Below, piece after piece: positions 41,290 to 50,604 of a stretch of DNA of 64,000 nt (its first letter is position 1; each line of letters starts with the position of its first letter). The notes under the pieces are model-generated. The model searched no databases. It was not told where the DNA came from and saw only the letters and a list, made by a program, of their open reading frames with translations. Source of the stretch: Haloterrigena salifodinae (lineage in GTDB: Archaea; Halobacteriota; Halobacteria; Halobacteriales; Natrialbaceae); NCBI RefSeq assembly GCF_003977755.1, contig NZ_RQWN01000004.1, positions 186,001-250,000 of the forward strand, given 5' to 3'. The translations under genes were made by a program, and so were the position numbers.

Positions 41290-42594
41290 TTAGTCGTCGC
41301 CGGGGATGATCGTGCTGCCGTCGGTCGGTATCTGCGTCCAGACACCGCCATCGAAATCGATCGCATCGTTCCACTTGCCGACAACAGTCGCGACCGCGAG
41401 ATCGCCAGTGACATTGTTCATCGTTGCGATGCGGCCGAGGATCGGATCGACACCGGCGACGAACCCGACCACCGCAAGCGGAAGACCGACTTGATTGAGT
41501 ACCACGGTGAGCATGACGATCCCCGCTCCGGGGACGCCGGCAGTGCCGATGCTGATGAGTACGGCGACGATCAGGACGAGCACTTGCTCGGAGAGCACAA
41601 GTGGTTGTCCGACCATGTTCGCAGCGAATACGACGGTAATCGCTTGCCTGATGGCGGCGCCGTCCATATTCGCCGTGGCACCGACTGGGAGCGCGAACGA
41701 GTAGACGTGCTCCTTGATGCGCAGGTCCTCTTCGGCGTTGGTCATCGTCACTGGTAGTGTCCCGCTTGACGAGCGGGTGGCGAAGGCGGTCACCATCGCG
41801 TCCTTCGCGCCGACGAGGAACGCGAGCGGGGAGACGTTCGCGACCACACCCATGAGGAAGAGCAGGTACGTAAACCCGATGTGCACGACGACGGCGATCG
41901 CGACCGCGAGTACGAGCTCGCCGAGCGACGAGAACACGCCGATACCCTCGGTGCCGATCCCGGAAGCCATGAGCGCGAACACGCCGATCACGCCGTACTC
42001 GAGGACACCACGAACGACAACGAACATCGCCTCGGCGCCGATTTCGAACGCCTCGAATACTGAGTCGACACGATTTGCGAGCTCATCCTGTTGGGCGCGT
42101 ACGTAGGTGAGTGCAATACCGAAGACGATCACGAAGAAGACGGTCGCAAGCAGGTTCCCCTCGGCCATCGCGGTGACGGGATTGCTCGGGACGATACCGA
42201 GTATGACTTCGGTGAGTGAGGGGGGCGCTTGGGACTCGGCTTCACCGCCGGTAAACTCGACGCCGCGACCGGGTTGAAGAATGTTCGCAACGCCGAGTCC
42301 GATGGCGCCCGCGATGGTGGTCGTTACTGCGTAGAGGCCAACGGTCGCACCACCGATCCGACTGAGTCGGGCTGGCGATAGCTGGCGAATCCCAGTCAGC
42401 AGCGTGAAAACGATGATCGGGATCACCAGCATATTGAGTAGCCGGAGGAAAAGGTCTCCAAGCGGTTCGACGATCGTCATCCGTTCGCCGAAAACGATCC
42501 CCGCGACAGATCCGAGAACGAACGCGAGTGCGATGCGATAGATCAACGATACCGACCGATACCGCTGCCACAATAGACCGACTGTCGAGGACAT
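41290..42594 (-). CDS. DAACS-family dicarboxylate/amino-acid:cation symporter
   Basis: 434 residues, about eight membrane helices and two re-entrant loops. Conserved motifs: the serine-rich loop TAFATRSSSGTLPVTMTNAE, the cation/substrate motif PVGATANMDGAAIRQAITVV (NMDG), GTAGVPGAGIVMLTVVLNQV and PILGRIATMNNVTGDLAVAT. Such carriers import C4-dicarboxylates, glutamate or aspartate with Na+ or H+. The gene appears complete; a truncated paralogue lies at 6797-7219. TATATAAA at 42613-42620 is a good TATA box 20-25 nt upstream of the ATG. Confidence 0.92.
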   Translation of the reverse strand: MSSTVGLLWQRYRSVSLIYRIALAFVLGSVAGIVFGERMTIVEPLGDLFLRLLNMLVIPIIVFTLLTGIRQLSPARLSRIGGATVGLYAVTTTIAGAIGLGVANILQPGRGVEFTGGEAESQAPPSLTEVILGIVPSNPVTAMAEGNLLATVFFVIVFGIALTYVRAQQDELANRVDSVFEAFEIGAEAMFVVVRGVLEYGVIGVFALMASGIGTEGIGVFSSLGELVLAVAIAVVVHIGFTYLLFLMGVVANVSPLAFLVGAKDAMVTAFATRSSSGTLPVTMTNAEEDLRIKEHVYSFALPVGATANMDGAAIRQAITVVFAANMVGQPLVLSEQVLVLIVAVLISIGTAGVPGAGIVMLTVVLNQVGLPLAVVGFVAGVDPILGRIATMNNVTGDLAVATVVGKWNDAIDFDGGVWTQIPTDGSTIIPGDD

Positions 42595-42986
42595 GAGCGA
42601 AACCAGGGTTTGTCTATATAAACTGCTGTCCTTCTCGCCTGTATTTGAAGCAGTCTACGACGCCGCCCGTCTGTGGCTATTGTTCTCAGTGGGAGCGGGA
42701 GGAGATCGCTGGACAAACGTCCTAGCGAACGAATTCGGCCGTCAACATCTCTCAGATCGGTAGTAGAGCAGCGCCGTGGACTCGTAGAAAACGGCCACCG
42801 TTGCCGATGGATCCTTCACGATGATCGATCCACCCAGCCGTATCAGGCCGACGGACTACACACCCTCGCTCGCTCCGAACGCAAACGGCTTGCGTCGCAG
42901 CGGCCTTCGGTTCGTCTGCCGACTCTCACTGATTTTCCTACTCGAGGAAAGATTAAAGCGTTGTCATGTGGTCGGCAACAGTTGTC
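42595..42986. other. Upstream region of the divergent transporter and Tm-1-like operon
   Basis: About 90 bp next to the transporter (42595-42680) resemble 7220-7310 beside the truncated paralogue, for example GTATTTGAAGCAG in both. The rest to 42986 shows no gene. GGAAAGATTAAAGCG (42946-42960) may belong to the promoter of the rightward operon, which starts at 42987. Confidence 0.4.
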
Positions 42987-43826
42987 ATGGAGTTTACGTG
43001 CAAGGAAGCGGTCCGACGACTCGAGGAGACGGTATCGAACGACGAGCCGATCATCGGCGCCGGGGCGGGGACGGGGATGTCGGCGAAGTTCGCCGAGCGC
43101 GGCGGGGTCGACCTGCTGATCATCTACAACTCGGGCCGGTACCGGATGAACGGCCGCGGCTCGCTGGCGGGCCTGCTGCCGTACGGCGACGCCAACGAGA
43201 TCGTGGTCGACATGGGCCGGCAGGTGCTGCCGGTCGTGGAGGACACGCCCGTGCTGGCGGGGGTCAACGGAACGGACCCGTTCCGCCAGATGGACGTCTT
43301 CATCGAGGATCTCAAGCGCCGCGGGTTCTCCGGTGTCCAGAACTTCCCGACCGTCGGCCTCATCGACGAGGATAGCCAATTCCGCCGGAACCTCGAGGAG
43401 ACGAAGATGGGCTACGACAAGGAGGTCGAGATGATCCGGGAGGCCGCCGAGCAGGACATGCTCACGTGTCCGTACGTCTTCACCGAGGAGCAGGCACAGG
43501 AGATGACCGAGGCCGGCGCGGACGTGATCGTCTCGCACATGGGGCTGACAACGTCGGGCGACATCGGCGCCGAGACGGCGCTCGACCTCGACGCGGCGGC
43601 CGAGCGAGTGCAGGCCCACCACGACGCCGCCAAAGCGGTCAGCGACGACGTGCTCGTCATCTGCCACGGCGGGCCGATCGCCTGGCCGGACGACGCCGAG
43701 TACGTCCTGAACGAGACGGAGGGCGTCGTCGGCTTCTTCGGGGCCTCCAGCCTCGAGCGGCTGCCGACCGAGGAGGCCATCGAGAACCAGGCCCGCGAGT
43801 TCAAATCGATGGAGTTCCGACCATGA
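42987..43826 (+). CDS. PEP-hydrolase-like TIM-barrel protein (Tm-1 C-terminal domain homologue)
   Basis: 279 residues from MEFTCKEAVRRLEETVSNDE (42987; an upstream Met at 42966 is also open). The TIM barrel shows PIIGAGAGTGMSAKFAERGG, DLLIIYNSGRYRMNGRGSLA, LPYGDANEIVVDMGRQVLPV, FSGVQNFPTVGLIDEDSQFR and DVIVSHMGLTTSGDIGAETA. These are the hallmarks of the phosphoenolpyruvate hydrolase-like family that in plants forms the C-terminal half of the virus-resistance protein Tm-1. The biochemical role in prokaryotes is not settled. It overlaps the cupin gene by 4 bp, and the UPF0261 gene follows, so the two Tm-1 halves and a cupin form one operon. Confidence 0.88.
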   Translation: MEFTCKEAVRRLEETVSNDEPIIGAGAGTGMSAKFAERGGVDLLIIYNSGRYRMNGRGSLAGLLPYGDANEIVVDMGRQVLPVVEDTPVLAGVNGTDPFRQMDVFIEDLKRRGFSGVQNFPTVGLIDEDSQFRRNLEETKMGYDKEVEMIREAAEQDMLTCPYVFTEEQAQEMTEAGADVIVSHMGLTTSGDIGAETALDLDAAAERVQAHHDAAKAVSDDVLVICHGGPIAWPDDAEYVLNETEGVVGFFGASSLERLPTEEAIENQAREFKSMEFRP

Positions 43827-44260
43827 CTGAGACGCACTTCGTCGAACCGGACGACGTCGAGAGCCTGGCGTTCGACTGGGGCGTCCTCAAGTGGCTGCAC
43901 ACCCCCGAGGTCACCGGCGGCGACCGCTTCAGCGCGGGCGTCGTGAAACTCGAGCCGGGGAAGGGCCACGAGCGCCACACCCACCCCGAGAGCGACGAGA
44001 TCCTCTACGTCCTGCGCGGGGAGGGGAAACAGGAGGTCGGCGAGGTGACCCGCGAGATCGCGGCCGGCGAACTGGTGTTCGTTCCGGAGGGTGTCGAACA
44101 CGGGACGATGAACACCGGCTGGGAGCCGCTATTCCTCCTCGCGGTTTACGCGCCGCCGGGCCCGGAAGCCGAACTGCGGGAGCTGCCGGAGTGCGAGGTC
44201 GTCCCCGCCGGCGAACTGCCGACTGCGGAAACCGCCACCTCGAACGACTCCGATCCATGA
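43823..44260 (+). CDS. Single-domain cupin
   Basis: 145 residues. Cupin motif 1 is GHERHTHPESDEILYVLRGE (two His, one Glu metal ligands) and motif 2 is GELVFVPEGVEHGTMNTGWE with the third histidine. ATG overlaps the preceding stop (ATGA), and its own TGA overlaps the next ATG. Metal-binding cupins serve as isomerases, dioxygenases or sensors; inside this operon it may modify the same carboxylic substrate that the barrel and UPF0261 proteins handle. That is inference from position only. The GC-rich C-terminal tail is probably unstructured. Confidence 0.88.
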   Translation: MTETHFVEPDDVESLAFDWGVLKWLHTPEVTGGDRFSAGVVKLEPGKGHERHTHPESDEILYVLRGEGKQEVGEVTREIAAGELVFVPEGVEHGTMNTGWEPLFLLAVYAPPGPEAELRELPECEVVPAGELPTAETATSNDSDP

Positions 44261-45483
44261 GCGTCGTCATCATCGGAACGCTGGACACGAAAGCGGAGGA
44301 GACCGGCTTCGCCAGGGACGTCCTCGAGGCCCAGGGCGTCGACGCCCACGTCGTCGACGCGGGCGTGATGGGCGAACCAGGACCTGAGGTCGACCCGGAG
44401 ACGACCGCAAGCGAGGTCGCCGACGCGGCGGGGACGACCCTCGAGCACCTCCGCGAGGAGGCCGACCGCGGCGAGGCGATGGAGGCGATGGGAGAGGGCG
44501 CGGCCGAGATCGCCCGGCGGCTCCGCGACGAGGGCGTCCTCGACGGCGTCTTCGGATTGGGCGGGTCGGGTAACACTTCGATCGCGACGGCGGCCATGCG
44601 GGCGCTGCCCGTCGGCGTGCCGAAGGTCATGGTTTCGACGATGGCGTCGGGCGATACGGAGCCCTACGTCGATGCCCGAGACGTTACGATGATGTACTCG
44701 GTCGCGGATATCGAGGGGCTGAACCAGCTTTCGCGGCGGATCATCTCTAACGCCGCGCTGGCGATGGTTGGCATGGTCTCGAACGATCCCGACGTCGACG
44801 CAGAAGAGCGACCGACGATCGCCGTGACGATGTTCGGCGTCACGACACCCTGCGTGCAGGCGGCCCGCGAGCGACTCGAGGAGATGGGCTACGAGGTGAT
44901 CGTCTTCCACGCTACCGGGACCGGCGGACGTGCGATGGAGTCGCTCGTCGAGGAGGGCGTCGTCGACGGCGTGCTCGACGTCACGACGACCGAGTGGGCC
45001 GACGAACTGGTCGGCGGCGTCTTGAGCGCCGGCCCGAACCGACTCGAGGCGGCCGGAGACGAGGGCATCCCGCAGGTCGTGTCGACGGGCGCGCTCGACA
45101 TGGTCAACTTCGGCCCTCGTGATTCGGTCCCCAAGGAGTTCGAGGGGCGTCAGTTCCACGTCCACAACCCGCAGGTGACGCTCATTCGGACGACGCCCGA
45201 GGAAAACGCCGAACTCGGGGAAATCATCGCCGAGAAGCTCAACGCTGCGACCGGACCCACCGCGCTCGCCCTCCCCCTCGAGGGCGTCTCGGCGATCGAT
45301 GTCGCGGGCGAGGACTTCCACGACCCCGAGGCCGACGCGACGCTGTTCGACGCGCTCCGGTCGTCGCTCGACGAGGACGTCGAACTGCTCGAGGTGGAGA
45401 CCGACATCAACGACGAATCCTTCGCAGAGACGCTGGCGGAGACGCTCGACGGGTACATGCGAGCGGCCGGACGGGCCCCGTGA
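44257..45483 (+). CDS. UPF0261/Tm-1-like ATP-binding protein
   Basis: 408 residues from MSVVIIGTLDTKAEETGFAR (44257). Further conserved stretches are VFGLGGSGNTSIATAAMRAL, GVPKVMVSTMASGDTEPYVD, VTMMYSVADIEGLNQLSRRI and VIVFHATGTGGRAMESLVEE, with TTTEWADELVGGVLSAGPNR. This is the UPF0261 family, homologous to the ATP-binding N-terminal domain of plant Tm-1, which blocks a viral replicase. The prokaryotic reaction is unknown to me. ATG overlaps the cupin stop. The GSGNTS and GTGGRAM loops are likely nucleotide-binding. Confidence 0.9.
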   Translation: MSVVIIGTLDTKAEETGFARDVLEAQGVDAHVVDAGVMGEPGPEVDPETTASEVADAAGTTLEHLREEADRGEAMEAMGEGAAEIARRLRDEGVLDGVFGLGGSGNTSIATAAMRALPVGVPKVMVSTMASGDTEPYVDARDVTMMYSVADIEGLNQLSRRIISNAALAMVGMVSNDPDVDAEERPTIAVTMFGVTTPCVQAARERLEEMGYEVIVFHATGTGGRAMESLVEEGVVDGVLDVTTTEWADELVGGVLSAGPNRLEAAGDEGIPQVVSTGALDMVNFGPRDSVPKEFEGRQFHVHNPQVTLIRTTPEENAELGEIIAEKLNAATGPTALALPLEGVSAIDVAGEDFHDPEADATLFDALRSSLDEDVELLEVETDINDESFAETLAETLDGYMRAAGRAP

Positions 45484-45835
45484 CGCCGATCGCGGAGTGA
45501 TCGATCACCGTCCGCCCGGAATCCGGACGGCTCGGTCCGCAGCGAATCGGCGGACGATCGCGCTCTCCGCGTGGTGATAGACCTCGAATCACTGGTGTCT
45601 CCGTGCGACTCGTGCCGACGCGTAGACCGAACCGAAACTCTGTTCACCAACTGGAGGAGTGTTCCGTCGGAACTGGAGCTGCTGGTGCTTTGGTCGGTGT
45701 TCCCGGAGCGGGTGGGCCGCCACAGGTAGTCGGTCACGACCGGTGTCTCGTCGTCGCGCTCCTCGTTTCGACCGTCGGTGACTCGCTCTGACCGCCGCGG
45801 GTGCCGTCAGCCGAGTAAGTACCACTAGTTATATT
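45484..45835. other. Spacer between the Tm-1-like operon and the MetE-like gene
   Basis: GC-rich and without a convincing gene. Contains the hairpin described at 45508-45530 and, at its right edge, the TATA box TTATATTA (45829-45836) of the MetE-like gene. Confidence 0.45.
45508..45530 (+). terminator. Hairpin after the Tm-1-like operon
   Basis: CCGTCCG (45508-45514) pairs with CGGACGG (45524-45530) around a 9-nt loop, 25 nt after the UPF0261 stop. There is no U-run, and archaeal terminators do not need hairpins, so this could instead stabilise the 3' end of the mRNA. Confidence 0.4.
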
Positions 45836-45868
45836 ATGAACCAGAACTATTACTCACGGGAGTACCCA

Positions 45869-47023
45869 ATGACGACTACGGAAGACCGAATTCGCACGAC
45901 GCACATCGGGAGCCTCCCGCGACCGCCGGAACTGCTCGACCTGCTCACGGCGCGCCAGAACGGCGACGCTGTCGACGAAGACGAGTGGGACGAAACCGTC
46001 GCGGACGCCACGAAAGACGTCCTCGAGCGACAGGCCGAGGCCGGACTCGACATCGTTAACAACGGTGAACAGCCGCGGGTCTCGTTCAACTGGTACGTCG
46101 CGGACCGACTGAGCGGGATCGAGGGCGAGCGCGAGCAAGAGCTCTGGGCCGACCTCCAGGAGTTCCCCGACTACGCCGAGGAGACGTTCCAGACCGACGT
46201 CATCGACCTCTCGATGCAGCCCGTCGTCTCCGGTCCTGTCGAGTACACCGGCTACGAGGAGGCCGAAGCCGAACTCGAGGGATTCCGGAACGCGCTCGAG
46301 GCCGTCGACGCTGACTTCGAGGGGACGTTCGTCACCTCGGCGTCGCCGAGCATCGTCGCGACCACGCACGTCGACGACCATTACGACTCCTACGAGGAAT
46401 TCCTCTTCGCCGTCGCGGATGCGATGGCCGAAGAGTACGAACTCGTCGCCGAGACCGGGATGACCCTCCAGATCGACGCCCCCGAACTCCTCACCATCGG
46501 CCAGACGGCGGCCTACGCGGACGAACCCCTCGAGGAGATTCGAGAGGCCACGCGCCTCCACGTCGAGGCACTCAACGAGGCGCTGGCGGGGATCCCTGAA
46601 GAGCAGGTTCGCCTCCACACCTGCTGGGGAAGCTACGAGGGCCCCCACCACCTCGACGCGGATCTCGTCGACCTCCTGCCGGAGATCTACGAGGCCGACA
46701 TCACGGGGCTGAGCGTCGAACAGGCCAACCCCCGACACCAACACGAGTACCGCGCGTTCGCCGAACAGCCGCTTCCAGACGGGTGGACGCTGCTGCCCGG
46801 CGTCGTCGACGTGAAGACGAACATCATCGACCACCCGGAGACGATCGCGGACCGCCTCGAGCGCGTGGCCGACGCGGTCGATGAGTCAACGCCGATCGTC
46901 GCCGCGCCCGACTGCGGGTTCGGCACGCAGGCCGGCCTCGGGATGGTCGACCCCGAAATCGCGTGGGCGAAACTCGAGGCGCTCGTCGAGGGCGCCGAGA
47001 TCGCGACCGACCGCCTCGATTGA
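45869..47023 (+). CDS. MetE-like (cobalamin-independent methionine synthase C-terminal) family protein
   Basis: 384 residues from MTTTEDRIRTTHIGSLPRPP (45869). TATA box TTATATTA (45829-45836) would place transcription start at about 45860, which favours this ATG over the one at 45836. The TIM barrel shows THIGSLPRP, GLDIVNNGEQPRVSFNWYVA, LQIDAPELLT, the zinc-ligand region RLHTCWGSYEGPHHLDADLV and VAAPDCGFGTQAGLGM with a second cysteine. Members transfer methyl groups or handle other thiol/alkyl substrates. It is shorter than full MetE and lacks the folate domain, so the methyl donor may differ. Possibly linked with the upstream operon by function, but it has its own promoter. Confidence 0.88.
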   Translation: MTTTEDRIRTTHIGSLPRPPELLDLLTARQNGDAVDEDEWDETVADATKDVLERQAEAGLDIVNNGEQPRVSFNWYVADRLSGIEGEREQELWADLQEFPDYAEETFQTDVIDLSMQPVVSGPVEYTGYEEAEAELEGFRNALEAVDADFEGTFVTSASPSIVATTHVDDHYDSYEEFLFAVADAMAEEYELVAETGMTLQIDAPELLTIGQTAAYADEPLEEIREATRLHVEALNEALAGIPEEQVRLHTCWGSYEGPHHLDADLVDLLPEIYEADITGLSVEQANPRHQHEYRAFAEQPLPDGWTLLPGVVDVKTNIIDHPETIADRLERVADAVDESTPIVAAPDCGFGTQAGLGMVDPEIAWAKLEALVEGAEIATDRLD

Positions 47024-47428
47024 TCGGTCACCGCCGACGACCGTCGCAGCGCGGGACTCGCGTGATCGCCCGGGGACGGTCGCTCTTGTCAAACGCGGTC
47101 GCTTCCGATATCGATCGACGGTTGTGTCCTTCGACTCGAGAGCCGTGAAGCGAGGATAGCTCGGTATGGGTGACTGGTCGTAAACTGCTCTTCCAGTTCA
47201 CCGTATCTGGCCGTCCGTTCCGCCGTCGTGGAATCACCGCCCCGTGTTGGTTTATTGGTGAGACGGTTCGTTTGCACCTCCCAGACACAGCAGCGGACAG
47301 ATCGTGTGCTAAACTAATTAATAAACAGAACTATAACATAATTAAATTGGTGCTTTAGATTAAAGACGTGAATATGTGTCTCTCAGAGGGGAAGTAGGAT
47401 CAGCGAAGTATGATAGTCTACTCGTATT
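47024..47428. other. Non-coding stretch with an AT-rich segment
   Basis: 47309-47360 is AT-rich (AACTAATTAATAAACAG among others) and might hold a promoter for the decayed gene at 47429. No gene or repeat recognised. Confidence 0.4.
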
Positions 47429-47960
47429 ATGGAACCTGGCCAAATATCGCCGGCGGGCGACAATCGACGGCCTGTTCGTTCTAAACAGGACTCCGCATCA
47501 GTCACTGTTAACTCATGCGACACCACGGGACTCCGAAGACGCTTGTTTCTGAAACTGGCCGGTACAAGCTCCTTACCGATCGCGACCGGCTCTGTTCCGA
47601 CAGCGAAAGCGAACCGAGACACCAGCCGGTACGGCACCGATGTGTACAGGAATGGCACGTACGGGGGAGTCAAACTCGTACCGACGTAACGGACAGCGGA
47701 CCGGAAGTAGAGACGAGACGTTCGACGAACGTAACTTCCACCGGAGCAATACTTACCGGTGCTGTCTCAATTATCGGTGAGACCACACTGTCAGGTGTTC
47801 GTTCGAATGGCGTCCGATCGGGGATTCTAGCTGGACCGACACGTCCGCCCAGTCGCTTACGGAAAGTGGTTCGTTCGAGGAGGTAGTGACCGACCTCTCC
47901 CCTACTACCGAGTACGAGTTCCGTGCGGTCGTCGAGACGAACGCCGATCGACCTGCAGGT
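47429..47960 (+). pseudogene. Secreted Tat protein with FN3-like domain, frameshifted
   Basis: The N-terminus GLRRRLFLKLAGTSSLPIAT is a Tat signal. In other frames follow VETRRSTNVTSTGAILTGAV, then EWRPIGDSSWTDTSAQSLTE and SGSFEEVVTDLSPTTEYEFR, the pattern of a haloarchaeal fibronectin-III-like domain. At least two frameshifts separate the parts and the remaining catalytic or structural domains are absent. Such signal-plus-FN3 proteins are often surface hydrolases. Confidence 0.65.
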
Positions 47961-48454
47961 CTGCCAGATGACGATCGAGTTGCTGGACGACGACGAGGAC
48001 GACTGCTGCGACGGTGTGACGACTGGCGTCGGCACAGCTACCGTCCTGAAACACGTGGCCGAATCAGACATCCAGCTCCTCGTCTAATCCGTAGCTGACA
48101 CCGAGTTCGCGCCCGAAGCCGAGTCTACAGGCCTCGAGACGGTCGCCGACGCAGAACGCAATTGTCACGCTGAAAGAGACGGGGTGGATGCCCGTCGGTG
48201 GAGATGTGCCTCTGACAGAGTGTAGCGTTTCGAATACTGCACTGCCTACACCCGTTTTGACACTCAGGATCGCTCGACATCACTCTTTCGTATTATAGTG
48301 TAACTTCCACAATAATAGCTGCGCCGCCTCCCGAACGAGGGGATCGTTTAGATCCGGGGCCAGCCCTCGTGGCGGAGACAGCTGCCGAAGCTCGACGACG
48401 TCGGAGCCGACGATCACTCCGTCGCGGAGGTCGCCGTCGACTCCGTGCGCCTGT
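47961..48454. other. Non-coding stretch
   Basis: Possible downstream debris of the FN3 pseudogene, otherwise no recognisable gene, repeat or RNA. It precedes the GC-rich block that starts with thioredoxin. Confidence 0.35.
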
Positions 48455-48814
48455 CTATTCCGCGTATTCTTCGATCAGACCGCGGAGTCGGTCCTCTGGC
48501 AGCGCGCCGGTGTGCTGTTCGACCTGCTCACCGTCCGCGAAGAGAGCGAGCGTCGGGACGCCGCGAACGCCGTAGGCGGCCGCCAGTTGCTGGTGTTCGT
48601 CGACGTCGACCTTCGCGATCACGGCCGCGGTCTCGTCGGCCAGCCCCTCGAGGACCGGCTCGAGCATCTGGCAGGGACCGCACCAGTCGGCGTAGAAGTC
48701 CACGAGCACGACGTCGTACGCCGTGGTGACGTCCTCGAGGTGGTCCTCGCCTTCGACGTGGAGCGGTTCGTCGGTCGACTCTCCCGCAGCGCCGCCGCGT
48801 GCATCGGTTGCCAT
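48455..48814 (-). CDS. trxA: Thioredoxin
   Basis: 119 residues from MATDARGGAAGESTDEPLHV (48814). The thioredoxin fold shows YDVVLVDFYADWCGPCQMLE with the redox-active WCGPC, then AVIAKVDVDEHQQLAAAYGV and the cis-proline GVRGVPTLALFADGEQVEQH. It reduces protein disulfides in the cytoplasm. The 27 upstream codons of the longer frame are ignored because the promoter element 48842-48867 lies inside them. That element matches the promoter of the TrmB-like regulator at 24377, which suggests a common regulator. Confidence 0.93.
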   Translation of the reverse strand: MATDARGGAAGESTDEPLHVEGEDHLEDVTTAYDVVLVDFYADWCGPCQMLEPVLEGLADETAAVIAKVDVDEHQQLAAAYGVRGVPTLALFADGEQVEQHTGALPEDRLRGLIEEYAE

Positions 48815-48841
48815 CGTCTCTCCGTACGAGCCGACGGCGTT

Positions 48842-48867
48842 TAAGGGTTTTGCGTATATTATGCAAT
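48842..48867 (-). promoter_or_regulatory. Promoter element shared with the TrmB-like regulator gene
   Basis: On the minus strand ATTGCATAATATACGCAA is followed by AACCCTTA, 28 nt before the thioredoxin ATG. It is 22/26 identical to 24410-24435. The near part CCTTAAAC probably acts as TATA box; the far part ATTGCA-AATAT-CGCA would then be an upstream regulator site. Confidence 0.6.
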
Positions 48868-48993
48868 ACACTGTGGCGGCGCTTAGTGTCGCCATCGGGT
48901 CTCACTCGGACCGTTACCGGGCCCCGAGATCGGATGAATCGGAGAGGAAGGGAGGAAATGGGGGTCACCAAATTCCCTCCCTCCGCGGCGTTC

Positions 48994-49845
48994 TCATTCG
49001 TCACCCGTCGACGCGTTCGAGACCGGCCTCGAGTCGGACGGGATCGACCGGAGAAATCGAACCATCAGCGCGACGCTTCCGATCGTCAGCGCGCCGAAAA
49101 TGACGATCTGAGGGACGGGAACGGCCTGTCCGTCTCGGATCATGAAAACCGCCATCGTCAGTACCGCTCCGCCGAGCGTGGCGATCTTCACGAGGAGGAC
49201 GGCGGTGAACGCGTACCCGTAGGGTCGGTCGGCCCGTAGCCAGTACGCGGTGAGGACGAACGCGGGAACGATGATCCCGAGATCTAACGCGTAGATGACG
49301 GACGTGGGGAGCCCGGCCTCGGCGATACTCGGCGGGATCGTCCCGGAGCGAATCGCGGGGAGGAGTTCCGAGAGCCAGAGGAACGCTATCAGGACGGCCA
49401 GTAGCAGGTGGAAGACGACGTACATCCGAACGGACCGCTGTCTCACCGATCGCTTCAGCGCGGTCGCGTCCAGTCGGACCATCCCGCCGACGAACGTGAA
49501 GAGCGTCAGCCAGAGCAGCGTCGTGTAGACCAGGTAGAGCTCGTTGAACGCCGTCATGAACGAGTAGGAGGCGTAGGTGTAGAGCAGGTAGCCGGTCACA
49601 CCCAGCCAGACGACGTAGCCGCGCAGCGATCCCCGCGTCGCGAAGTACAGCGACAGGACGAGGGCCGGCAGCGCGACGACGAGCGTCAGTAGGTCCTGTC
49701 CGTACACCTGCGGGAGGAGCACCGGCGCGTCGCGATAGAACCCGGGGACGAACAGACCGACAATCGTCGCGATCGCGGTCAGGAGAACGATTGCCACTGT
49801 AGCGAGAACGTACGGACACGGAACCGACGGACGAGCAGCGGTCAT
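48994..49845 (-). CDS. Integral membrane protein of unknown function
   Basis: 283 residues with about eight membrane helices: VLATVAIVLLTAIATIVGLF, LLTLVVALPALVLSLYFATR, YVVWLGVTGYLLYTYASYSF, YLVYTTLLWLTLFTFVGGMV, VVFHLLLAVLIAFLWLSELL, IYALDLGIIVPAFVLTAYWL, FTAVLLVKIATLGGAVLTMA and IVIFGALTIGSVALMVRFLR. The conserved FMTAFNELYLVYTTLLW and ALDLGIIVPA stretches are seen in similar bacterial and archaeal proteins, but I know no function. Single gene; GC-rich. Confidence 0.8.
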   Translation of the reverse strand: MTAARPSVPCPYVLATVAIVLLTAIATIVGLFVPGFYRDAPVLLPQVYGQDLLTLVVALPALVLSLYFATRGSLRGYVVWLGVTGYLLYTYASYSFMTAFNELYLVYTTLLWLTLFTFVGGMVRLDATALKRSVRQRSVRMYVVFHLLLAVLIAFLWLSELLPAIRSGTIPPSIAEAGLPTSVIYALDLGIIVPAFVLTAYWLRADRPYGYAFTAVLLVKIATLGGAVLTMAVFMIRDGQAVPVPQIVIFGALTIGSVALMVRFLRSIPSDSRPVSNASTGDE

Positions 49846-49970
49846 GCAGCTACGGGTTCTTCGGTCAATCCCCTGTACCTACCGCAGCGATCGGTATCAA
49901 TTGCTGGTCACCTTCGGTTAGCCGAACGTGCCGGACCAACGTTTTTCGCCGTGCCGATGGAATCCGCCGT

Positions 49971-50543
49971 ATGGTATCTATCCTCGTACTATACGGGACG
50001 GGCGAGGGCCAGACGGCGAAAGTCGCCGAGACCATCGCCGAAGCGCTCGAGGAGCGCGGTCACGAGGCGACCGTGACCGACGTCGCAGCCGAGTCGGGGT
50101 CGGTCGACGTCGACGAGTTCGACGCGGTGCTGGTGGGCGCGTCGATCCACGTCGGGAAACAGCAGGCCGCGATCCGAACCTTCGTGACGGAACGCCGCGA
50201 CGCCCTCGAGTCGTGTCCGACGGGGTTTTTCCAGGTGTCGCTGTCGTCGGCGACGGACGACGAAGCGCAGCGCGCGGAGGCCGCAGGCTACGTCGATGCG
50301 TTCGTCGAGGAGACGGGGTGGCAACCCGACCGCGTCGGCCTCTTCGGAGGGGCCCTCCGGTATTCGAAGTACGGGTTCCTGAAGCGGTTAGTGATGAAGC
50401 GGATCGCCAAGGAGGCCACCGGTGATACGGACACAGCTCGGGACTACGAGTACACCGACTGGGAGGAGGTCGAGACGTTCGCGAACGACTTCGCCGCATT
50501 TGTCGAGGGACGACTCGGCGTCGCACCGCCGTCGTCGGAGTAA
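49971..50543 (+). CDS. Flavodoxin-domain protein (HemG-like protoporphyrinogen oxidase family)
   Basis: 190 residues. The FMN phosphate-binding loop is VSILVLYGTGEGQTAKVAET, unusual in having GTGEG. Further motifs are DAVLVGASIHVGKQQAAIRT, GFFQVSLSSATDDEAQRAEA, GLFGGALRYSKYGFLKRLVM and ATGDTDTARDYEYTDWEEVE, which match the flavodoxin-like HemG group, where the FFQVSLS and GALRYSKY blocks are typical. HemG oxidises protoporphyrinogen in haem synthesis; haloarchaeal relatives may serve as general flavodoxins. The acidic C-terminus is normal for halophiles. Confidence 0.88.
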   Translation: MVSILVLYGTGEGQTAKVAETIAEALEERGHEATVTDVAAESGSVDVDEFDAVLVGASIHVGKQQAAIRTFVTERRDALESCPTGFFQVSLSSATDDEAQRAEAAGYVDAFVEETGWQPDRVGLFGGALRYSKYGFLKRLVMKRIAKEATGDTDTARDYEYTDWEEVETFANDFAAFVEGRLGVAPPSSE

Positions 50544-50604
50544 CCGACGTCGACGGGAGCAAGGTATCCGAGCAAGCGACGAACCGCGGACTCGAGGCCG
50601 GTCG

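Noticed and set aside
44146-45321. A 391-residue antisense frame across the UPF0261 gene
   Set aside because: Composition is His/Arg/Asp shadow sequence, and the plus-strand frame has clear family motifs and operon overlaps.
45508-45530. The hairpin after the UPF0261 gene as a riboswitch
   Set aside because: It is a simple stem-loop downstream of a stop codon with no conserved riboswitch core.
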